From Streptomyces ficellus (lineage in GTDB: Bacteria > Actinomycetota > Actinomycetes > Streptomycetales > Streptomycetaceae): a DNA stretch of 64,000 nt. The stretch covers positions 62,001-126,000 of the forward strand of contig NZ_JAUEPL010000008.1 in assembly GCF_030406405.1 (NCBI RefSeq). Direction: 5' to 3'. Below, in pieces: positions 49,131-55,660 of the stretch. Numbering within the stretch: position 1 is the stretch's first letter; every line of letters starts with the position of its first letter. Below the pieces are notes generated by a model, which did not search any database, had not been told where the DNA came from, and saw only the letters and a list, made by a program, of their open reading frames with translations. The translations under genes were made by a program, and so were the position numbers.

Positions 49131-50524
49131 TGGCCCAGGTGCTGGAGTTCAAACTGCCGGACCTCGGCGAGGGCCTCACCGAGGCGGAGATCGTGCGGTG
49201 GCTGGTGGACGTCGGGGACGTCGTCGCCATCGACCAGCCGGTCGTGGAGGTGGAGACGGCCAAGGCGATGGTCGAGGTGCCGTGCCCGTACGGGGGTGTG
49301 GTGACCGCCCGGTTCGGCGAGGAGGGCACGGAACTTCCGGTCGGCGCCCCGCTGTTGACGGTCGCGGTCGGCGAAACGTCGGCGTCGGCGCCGCCCGCGT
49401 CCGCTTCCGCCCCTGCGTCCGCATCCGCGTCCGCCCCCGCGCCCGCTTCCGGGACGGCTGCCGCGCCGGCTGCTTCTTCCGGTTCTTCCGGCGAGGGCTC
49501 GGGGAACGTGCTTGTGGGGTATGGCACGGGCGCCCCGGCGGCGCGGAGGCGCCGGGTACGGCGGGAGTCACCGGCAGCGGCGTCGGCAGTGGCGCCGGCG
49601 GCGGCGCCCACGGCGAGGCCGGCGGCTGCCGCCCCTTCCGATGGGCCGGTGCCGGTCATCTCCCCGCTCGTGCGCAAGCTCGCCCGCGAAAAGGGTGTCG
49701 ATCTGCGGCAGTTGCCGGGCTCCGGGCCCGATGGGCTGATCCTTCGGGCCGATGTGGAGCGGGCGGCGGCAGCCGCGGCGGCTCCCGCACCGGCTGCCGC
49801 GCCGGTCACGGCACCAGCCGCCGCCGGGCAGCACGCCGGGGAACGCGTGCCGCTGCGCGGCGTACGCGGCGCGGTCGCGGACAAGCTGTCGCGCAGCCGG
49901 CACGAGATCCCCGACGCCACGTGCTGGGTCGACGCGGACGCGACCGAGCTGATGGCCGCGCGTGCCGCGATGAACGCGGCGGGGGGACCCAAGATCTCCC
50001 TGCTGGCGCTGCTCGCCCGCATCTGCACCGCCGCGCTCGCGCGCTACCCGGAGCTCAACTCCACGGTGGACACGGTTGCGCGGGAAATCGTGCGCCTGCC
50101 CGCGGTGCACATGGGCTTCGCCGCCCAGACCGACCGGGGCCTGGTCGTGCCCGTCGTCCGGGACGCGCACACGCGTACGGCCGAGTCCCTGACGGCGGAG
50201 TTCGCCCGGCTGACGGAGGCCGCGCGGACCGGGACGCTGACCCCGGCGGACCTGACCGGCGGGACGTTCACCCTGAACAACTACGGGGTGTTCGGGGTCG
50301 ACGGCTCCACGCCGATCATCAACCACCCCGAGGCGGCGATGCTCGGCGTGGGGCGGATCGTGCCCAAGCCGTGGGTGCACCAGGGCGAGCTGGCCGTCCG
50401 GCAGGTCGTCCAGCTGTCGCTGACCTTCGACCACCGGGTGTGCGACGGAGGCACGGCGGGCGGCTTCCTGCGGTACGTGGCGGACTGCGTCGAGCACCCG
50501 GCGGTGCTGCTGCGCACGCTGTAG
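49130..50524 (+). CDS. 2-oxo acid dehydrogenase E2 (dihydrolipoyl acyltransferase)
   Basis: A 464-aa acyltransferase. The lipoyl domain (1-80) has Lys45 in ETAKAMVEV as lipoylation site. A long Ala/Ser/Pro linker follows (about 84-175), then the E1-binding domain (SPLVRKLAREKGVDLRQLPG) and the catalytic domain ending FDHRVCDGGTAGGFL with its catalytic His. It transfers the acyl group to CoA and forms the complex core. No E3 (dihydrolipoamide dehydrogenase) follows, so a shared E3 must be used. ATG 49130 overlaps the E1-beta stop by one base. Confidence 0.94.
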   Translation: MAQVLEFKLPDLGEGLTEAEIVRWLVDVGDVVAIDQPVVEVETAKAMVEVPCPYGGVVTARFGEEGTELPVGAPLLTVAVGETSASAPPASASAPASASASAPAPASGTAAAPAASSGSSGEGSGNVLVGYGTGAPAARRRRVRRESPAAASAVAPAAAPTARPAAAAPSDGPVPVISPLVRKLAREKGVDLRQLPGSGPDGLILRADVERAAAAAAAPAPAAAPVTAPAAAGQHAGERVPLRGVRGAVADKLSRSRHEIPDATCWVDADATELMAARAAMNAAGGPKISLLALLARICTAALARYPELNSTVDTVAREIVRLPAVHMGFAAQTDRGLVVPVVRDAHTRTAESLTAEFARLTEAARTGTLTPADLTGGTFTLNNYGVFGVDGSTPIINHPEAAMLGVGRIVPKPWVHQGELAVRQVVQLSLTFDHRVCDGGTAGGFLRYVADCVEHPAVLLRTL

Positions 50525-50603
50525 GAGCGCGCCGGGGCGGCGGCGGGCTGTGCCCCGGTGCCCCGGCCGTGGGGGAGCGGGCGGGCCCGGGGATACTGGT
50601 GGG

Positions 50604-51494
50604 GTGACCCGATTTGACGTCGTCGTACTCGCCGGGGGTGCCGCCCAGCGGCTCGGTGGGGTGGACAAACCAGGGGTGAGCGTCGGCGGGCGGGCCCTGC
50701 TCGATCGGGTGCTGCTGGCCTGTCGGGAGGCCGACCGCGCCGTTGTCGTGGGCGGCCGGCGGGCCACGTCCCGGCCGGTGGTGTGGGCGCGGGAGGAGCC
50801 GCCCGGGAGCGGGCCGCTCGCGGCGCTCTCCGCGGGGCTCCGGCATGTGGAGGCCGACACCGTGGTCGTCCTCAGTGGCGACCTGCCGTTCCTCGGGGAC
50901 GGCAGCGTACGGAAGTTGGTCGAGGCGCTCGCGGGGTCGAGCGCCGAGGGCGTGCTGTCCGTGGACCCCGACGGGCGGGACCAGCCGCTGGTCGCCGCGT
51001 ACCGTACCGAGCCACTGCGCCGCGAGATCGCTCTGCTGGCGGCCGAGCACGGCAATCTGATCGGCTTGCCGCTGCGGCTGCTCATGAACGAGCTGAACCT
51101 GGTACGGATACCGGCCGGGCCCCTCGCCTCCTTCGACTGCGACACCTGGGAAGACATCGCCGCGGCCCGCGCCAGGATCAGAGAGCATGGGAACGTGCTG
51201 GACGAATGGATCACCGCAGTCAAGGACGAGCTCGGTATCGACCTGGAGGTCGACACCGGCGTCCTGCTCGACCTGGCCCGCGACGCCGCGCACGGCGTGG
51301 CGAGACCGGCCGCACCGCTCACCACCTTCCTGGTCGGGTACGCGGCCGCCAAGGCCGCCGGGAGCAACCCCGGGGCCGTCGCGGACGCCGTCGCCGACGC
51401 CGCCCGCAAGGCCGCCGCGCTCGCCGACCGCTGGGCGAACGAGGCAGGGGACGGCGACGGGCCGCGTACCGGGAGCGGGGCCGGCGCGCCATGA
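50604..51494 (+). CDS. MobA-like nucleotidyltransferase fused to DUF6457
   Basis: A 296-aa protein from GTG 50604. The N-terminal part (1-190) has VVVLAGGAAQRLGGVDKPG, GPLAALSAGL and LSGDLPFL, as in MobA, which attaches GMP to molybdopterin. The C-terminal 90 residues (LDEWITAVKDELGID, then TTFLVGYAAAKAAG) match the small DUF6457 family often found next to molybdenum cofactor genes. Here they are fused. Its stop overlaps the moeA start (ATGA), supporting a cofactor role. The function of the DUF6457 part is unknown. Confidence 0.85.
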   Translation: MTRFDVVVLAGGAAQRLGGVDKPGVSVGGRALLDRVLLACREADRAVVVGGRRATSRPVVWAREEPPGSGPLAALSAGLRHVEADTVVVLSGDLPFLGDGSVRKLVEALAGSSAEGVLSVDPDGRDQPLVAAYRTEPLRREIALLAAEHGNLIGLPLRLLMNELNLVRIPAGPLASFDCDTWEDIAAARARIREHGNVLDEWITAVKDELGIDLEVDTGVLLDLARDAAHGVARPAAPLTTFLVGYAAAKAAGSNPGAVADAVADAARKAAALADRWANEAGDGDGPRTGSGAGAP

Positions 51495-52765
51495 CGGATC
51501 CGGAGGTCGACGGCGTCGACGAAGCACTCGCGCTGGTCGGGCCGCCGGCCCGCAAGCCCGAGCCGCACCGGGCCACGCCCTGGGGCGACGCCCGCTCCGT
51601 CGCCGCGCGGGCCGGGGCGGGTCGCCCGGCACGGACGCGGCGGGTGGAGCTGGGCCAGGCGCTCGGCCGTGTGCTCGCCGAACCGCTGGCCGCCCTCACC
51701 GATCTGCCGCCGTTCGACACCTCCGCCATGGACGGGTGGGCCGTCGCGGGCCCCGGCCCGTGGGAGGTCCACGAGAGCGAATCCGTCCTGGCCGGTCATG
51801 CGCAGACGCCCCCGCTGCCGGACGGCGAGGCGGTACGGATCGCCACCGGCGCCCGTATCCCCTCCGGTGCCACCGCCGTGATCCGCAGCGAGCACTCCCG
51901 TACGGACACCACGGGCCATCTGCACGCCCAGCGAGCGGTGACCCACGGGCAGGACATCCGGCCGCGCGGCCAGGAATGCCGGTCCGGTGACCAGCTGCTG
52001 CCCGCCGGAACGCCCGTCACGCCCGCCGTCCTCGGACTGGCCGCGGCCGCCGGGTACGACGAGCTGCACACCGTCGAACCGCCCCGCGTGGAGGTTCTGG
52101 TCCTCGGCGACGAACTGCTCACGGCGGGACTTCCGCACGACGGGCTCATCCGGGACGCCCTCGGCCCGATGCTCGCGCCGTGGCTGCGCGCCCTGGGCGC
52201 GGACGTCGCCGTGACCCGGCGCATCGGGGACGACGCCGAGGCGCTCTACGCGGCGGTGAGCGACTCCGAGGCGGACGTGGTGATCACCACCGGCGGTACC
52301 GCCTCCGGGCCGGTCGATCACGTACACCCCGTCCTGCACAAGGCGGGCGCCGAACTGCTGGTCGACGGCGTGAAGGTCCGCCCCGGTCATCCGATGCTGC
52401 TGGCCCGGCTCACCCCGGCCAAGCACCTGGTCGGACTGCCCGGCAATCCGCTGGCCGCGGTCTCCGGGCTCCTCACCCTCGCGGAACCCCTGCTGCGGGG
52501 CCTCGCGGGGCGCCGCGCCCCGGCGCCCTACCGGGCCCCCGTCCGCGACGAGGTGCACGGCCACCCGTACGACACCCGCCTCGTGCCGGTGGTGCACGGC
52601 GGCCCGCACGTCGTACCGCTGCACTACAACGGCCCGGCCATGCTGCGCGGGATCGCGGCGGCGGACGGGCTGGCGGTCGTCCCTCCGGGCGGCGCCGGGC
52701 CCGGTGACGAACTGGAGATCCTGGACCTGCCCTGGGCACCGACCACCGAGGGGTGTTTCACGTGA
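51491..52765 (+). CDS. moeA: Molybdopterin molybdotransferase MoeA
   Basis: A 424-aa enzyme that inserts molybdate into adenylated molybdopterin. It shows LPPFDTSAMDGWAVA, IATGARIPSGATAVI, RVEVLVLGDEL, ITTGGTASGPVDHV and the HPMLLARL...GLPGNPLAAV region typical of MoeA. The first 45 residues are a variable extension. ATGA overlap with the MobA-like gene shows one operon. Its last codons run into the parS-like palindrome, and the K+ channel gene starts within or just after its end. Confidence 0.94.
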   Translation: MTDPEVDGVDEALALVGPPARKPEPHRATPWGDARSVAARAGAGRPARTRRVELGQALGRVLAEPLAALTDLPPFDTSAMDGWAVAGPGPWEVHESESVLAGHAQTPPLPDGEAVRIATGARIPSGATAVIRSEHSRTDTTGHLHAQRAVTHGQDIRPRGQECRSGDQLLPAGTPVTPAVLGLAAAAGYDELHTVEPPRVEVLVLGDELLTAGLPHDGLIRDALGPMLAPWLRALGADVAVTRRIGDDAEALYAAVSDSEADVVITTGGTASGPVDHVHPVLHKAGAELLVDGVKVRPGHPMLLARLTPAKHLVGLPGNPLAAVSGLLTLAEPLLRGLAGRRAPAPYRAPVRDEVHGHPYDTRLVPVVHGGPHVVPLHYNGPAMLRGIAAADGLAVVPPGGAGPGDELEILDLPWAPTTEGCFT

Positions 52766-52768
52766 AAC
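52755..52768. promoter_or_regulatory. Perfect parS site (ParB binding)
   Basis: GTTTCACGTGAAAC, a 14-bp perfect palindrome identical to the Streptomyces parS consensus. It covers the moeA stop codon and the beginning of the channel gene. ParB spreads from such sites to organise origin-proximal DNA for segregation during sporulation. Confidence 0.9.
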
Positions 52769-52785
52769 TTCCCGGCCAGGACGTC

Positions 52786-53847
52786 ATGGCCCGCAATGCA
52801 GAGGAGCATGTGGTCGGCGGCCGCATCAGGCTCCCCAACCCCATCGTCCAGCGACCCCTTCAGCAGGTGCTCAAGCGGTTGCTGATGGCCCTCGGCGTGC
52901 TGGCACTGACCGTCCTCATCGTCATGCTCGACCGCGCCGGCTACCACGACAACGCGGACGAAGAAGTCGACTTCCTCGACGCCATCTACTACGCGACCGT
53001 GACCCTGTCGACCACGGGCTACGGCGACATCGTTCCGCACAGCGACAGTGCCCGGCTCGTCAATGTGCTGTTGGTGACACCGCTGCGCGTGCTGTTCCTG
53101 ATCATCCTGGTCGGTACCACTCTCGAGGTCCTCACCGAGCGCACCCGCGAAGAGTGGCGGCTGAAACGCTGGAGGACCACCTTGCGCGACCACACCGTCA
53201 TCATCGGCTTCGGTACGAAGGGCAGGTCGGCGGTCCAGACGCTGTGCGCCACCGGCCTGAAGAAGGACCAGATCGTCATCGTCGACCCGAGCAGCAAGGT
53301 GATCGAGGCGGCGAACGCGGACGGATTCACGGGCGTCGTCGGTGACGCCACCCGCAGCGATGTGCTGCTCCGTGCCGAACTGCAGCGTGCCCGGCAGATC
53401 GTCATCGCGACCCAGCGCGACGACACGGCCGTACTCGTCGCGCTGACGGCTCGCCAGCTCAACCGCGGCGCGAAGATCGTCGCGGCGGTACGGGAGGAGG
53501 AGAACGCGCCCTTGCTGCGCCAGTCCGGGGCGGACGCCGTCATCACGAGCGCGAGCGCCGCGGGCCGGCTGCTGGGCCTGTCGGTGTTGAGCCCCAGCGC
53601 GGGCGCGGTGATGGAGGACCTGATCCAGCAGGGCAGCGGACTCGACCTGGTCGAACGGCCGGTGATAAAGGCCGAGGTGGGCAAGAACGTACGCGAGACG
53701 GACGATCTGGTGATCAGCGTCCTGCGCGGACACCGGCTGCTCGGTTACGACGATCCGGCCGCCAGCCCCTTGCAGCTGACGGACCGGGTGATCACCATCG
53801 TACGGGCGAGCAGTGCGCCGCCTCGGTTGAGTACGCCGCCGGAGTAG
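52786..53847 (+). CDS. Potassium channel protein with RCK/TrkA-N domain
   Basis: A 353-aa protein. Two membrane helices (about 30-50 and 83-108) flank a pore loop with selectivity filter TTGYGDIV. The cytoplasmic RCK domain (about 125-350) has a Rossmann start HTVIIGFGTKGRSAVQTL and GDATRSDVL, binding a nucleotide or ion that gates the pore. I prefer ATG 52786 after CCAGGAC. GTG 52753 is open in frame and would add 11 residues, with parS inside the coding part. It is probably co-transcribed with moeA by proximity only. Confidence 0.9.
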   Translation: MARNAEEHVVGGRIRLPNPIVQRPLQQVLKRLLMALGVLALTVLIVMLDRAGYHDNADEEVDFLDAIYYATVTLSTTGYGDIVPHSDSARLVNVLLVTPLRVLFLIILVGTTLEVLTERTREEWRLKRWRTTLRDHTVIIGFGTKGRSAVQTLCATGLKKDQIVIVDPSSKVIEAANADGFTGVVGDATRSDVLLRAELQRARQIVIATQRDDTAVLVALTARQLNRGAKIVAAVREEENAPLLRQSGADAVITSASAAGRLLGLSVLSPSAGAVMEDLIQQGSGLDLVERPVIKAEVGKNVRETDDLVISVLRGHRLLGYDDPAASPLQLTDRVITIVRASSAPPRLSTPPE

Positions 53848-53857
53848 CCTCGCGGCC

Positions 53858-54841
53858 ATGCATGCCATCACGATTCCCGAACCCGGTGGTCCAGAGGCGC
53901 TCGTGTGGGCCGAGGTCCCCGATCCCGTGCCCGGCGAGGGCGAGGTCCTCGTCGAGGTGGCGGCGAGCGCCGTCAACCGCGCCGATCTGCTGCAACGACA
54001 GGGTTTCTACGACCCGCCGCCCGGCTCGTCCCCGTACCCCGGGCTCGAATGCTCCGGACGCGTCGCCGCGCTGGGCACCGGGGTCTCCGGGTGGGCCGTC
54101 GGCGACGAGGTGTGCGCGCTGCTCGCGGGCGGCGGATACGCCGAGAAGGTCGCCGTGCCGGTCGGGCAGCTGCTGCCGGTGCCGAACGGGGTGGACCTGG
54201 TGACGGCCGCGGCGCTGCCCGAGGTGACCGCCACGGTGTGGTCGAACGTGTTCATGATCGCCCACCTGCGGCCGGGCGAGACACTGCTCGTGCACGGCGG
54301 TGCGAGCGGCATCGGCACGATGGCCATCCAGCTCGCCAAGGCGGTGGGCGCACGGGTCGCGGTGACGGCGGGCAGCGCGGAGAAGCTGGCGCGCTGCGCC
54401 GAGCTGGGCGCGGACATCCTGATCGACTACCGCGAGCAGGACTTCGTCGAGGAACTGCGCAAGGCGACGGACGGGGCGGGCGCGGACGTCATCCTCGACA
54501 TCGTCGGCGCCAAGTACCTGGACCGGAACATCAAGGCCCTCGCCGTGAACGGGCGGCTCGCGGTGATCGGGCTCCAGGGCGGCGTGAAGGGCGAGCTGAA
54601 CCTGGGCGCGCTGCTCGCGAAGCGCGCGGCGGTGACGGCGACGTCGCTGCGCATGCGGCCACTGGAGGAGAAGGCGGCGATCGTCGCTGCCGTACGCGAG
54701 CACGTGTGGCCGCTGATCGCGGCGGGCACGATCCGCCCCGTGGTGGACCGCACGTACCCCATGCCGGAAGCGCCGGAGGCCCACCGGACGCTGGAGTCCG
54801 GCGCCCACGTCGGCAAGGTCCTGCTGGTGACCCCCGCCTGA
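53858..54841 (+). CDS. NAD(P)H-quinone oxidoreductase (zinc-free MDR family)
   Basis: A 327-aa enzyme of the zeta-crystallin/PIG3 type: MHAITIPEPGGPEALVWAEV, NRADLLQRQGFYDPPPG, GLECSGRVAALG and the NADPH-binding LVHGGASGIGTMAIQLAK. No structural zinc cysteines are seen. It reduces quinones or enones in the cytoplasm. It follows the channel gene by 10 bases. A hairpin terminator follows after a short repetitive stretch. Confidence 0.93.
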   Translation: MHAITIPEPGGPEALVWAEVPDPVPGEGEVLVEVAASAVNRADLLQRQGFYDPPPGSSPYPGLECSGRVAALGTGVSGWAVGDEVCALLAGGGYAEKVAVPVGQLLPVPNGVDLVTAAALPEVTATVWSNVFMIAHLRPGETLLVHGGASGIGTMAIQLAKAVGARVAVTAGSAEKLARCAELGADILIDYREQDFVEELRKATDGAGADVILDIVGAKYLDRNIKALAVNGRLAVIGLQGGVKGELNLGALLAKRAAVTATSLRMRPLEEKAAIVAAVREHVWPLIAAGTIRPVVDRTYPMPEAPEAHRTLESGAHVGKVLLVTPA

Positions 54842-54911
54842 CGGCCGGCACGCCTGATGGCCGGCACCGCTGACGGTACGTCTGATGACCGGCACGCCTG
54901 ACGGTACGCCA

Positions 54912-54942
54912 AGGCCCGGCACACTCCACGTGTGCCGGGCCT
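54912..54942. terminator. Bidirectional terminator between quinone reductase and bpa
   Basis: AGGCCCGGCACAC (54912-54924) and GTGTGCCGGGCCT (54930-54942) form a perfect 13-bp stem with a 5-base loop. Before it, 54842-54910 contains imperfect repeats of CCGGCACGCCTGA(T/C)GG. Confidence 0.85.
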
Positions 54943-54983
54943 GAACCGGGTTGCCGGACCGCGGGCGTTGCCGGGCAGGTGCC

Positions 54984-55535
54984 TTACAGGTAGGGACCCG
55001 AGCGGATCGCGCCGTGGCCATGGCCGTGATTGTCGTCGTCATCGTGCGAAGCGCCGGAGGGCAGCGCGCGGCGCATCTGCTCCAACTGGGCGCGGGCCGC
55101 CATCTGCTGGGCGAACAGCGCCGTCTGGATGCCGTGGAACAGGCCCTCCAGCCAGCCCACCAACTGCGCCTGCGCGATCCGCAGTTCCGCCTCGGAGGGG
55201 ATGGCCTCGTCCGTGAAGGGGAGCGAAAGGCGCTCGAGTTCCTCGACGAGCTCGGGCGCCAGGCCGTCCTCCAGCTCCTTCACGGAGCTGGCGTGAATCT
55301 CTTTCAGACGCACCCGGCTGGCCTCGTCGAGAGGAGCCGCGCGGACTTCTTCCAGAAGCTGCTTGATCATGCTGCCGATGCGCATGACCTTCGCAGGCTG
55401 TTCAACCATCTCCGTCACCGGGACCTCGCGCGACTCGTCGTCACCGTCACCGCCGCCGAGTGCCATTCCGTCCTGTCCCACTACGAGGACGTGGGGGCTG
55501 CTCTCATGCGACCGTTCATTCCTCGGCATCTCCAT
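54984..55535 (-). CDS. bpa: Bacterial proteasome activator Bpa (DUF2587)
   Basis: A 183-aa protein. The helical core (about 35-155) reads QPAKVMRIGSMIKQLLEEVR, LPFTDEAIPSEAELRIAQAQ and LVGWLEGLFHGIQTALFAQQ. A His/Asp-rich tail ends GPYL, with the penultimate-Tyr type C-terminus that docks into the proteasome alpha ring. Bpa forms a 12-mer ring that opens the 20S gate without ATP. No proteasome genes are in this window. The start is set at MEMPRNERS (55535); Met codons at 55544 and 55529 are alternatives. Confidence 0.92.
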   Translation of the reverse strand: MEMPRNERSHESSPHVLVVGQDGMALGGGDGDDESREVPVTEMVEQPAKVMRIGSMIKQLLEEVRAAPLDEASRVRLKEIHASSVKELEDGLAPELVEELERLSLPFTDEAIPSEAELRIAQAQLVGWLEGLFHGIQTALFAQQMAARAQLEQMRRALPSGASHDDDDNHGHGHGAIRSGPYL

Positions 55536-55572
55536 GCCGCCCATTCTCTCGCACAGGTGCGTCACCACACGG

Positions 55573-55615
55573 TGTGCCCCCGTACGAGAGTGATCCACCC
55601 TCGCACGGGGGCACA
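55573..55615 (-). terminator. Terminator after the FtsX-type permease gene
   Basis: TGTGCCCCCGTACGAG (55573-55588) pairs with CTCGCACGGGGGCACA (55600-55615) over 16 positions with one A-C mismatch. It lies 46 bases past the permease stop on the minus strand. Confidence 0.8.
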
Positions 55616-55660
55616 GTCAGGCCACGGCGCACAGCCGGCCCGAAGAAGCGGAGCCGCCGA

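Noticed and set aside
49568..52624. 1018-residue minus-strand frame opposite E2, mobA and moeA
   Set aside because: Antisense to three well-supported genes; composition and lack of motifs mark it as a shadow.
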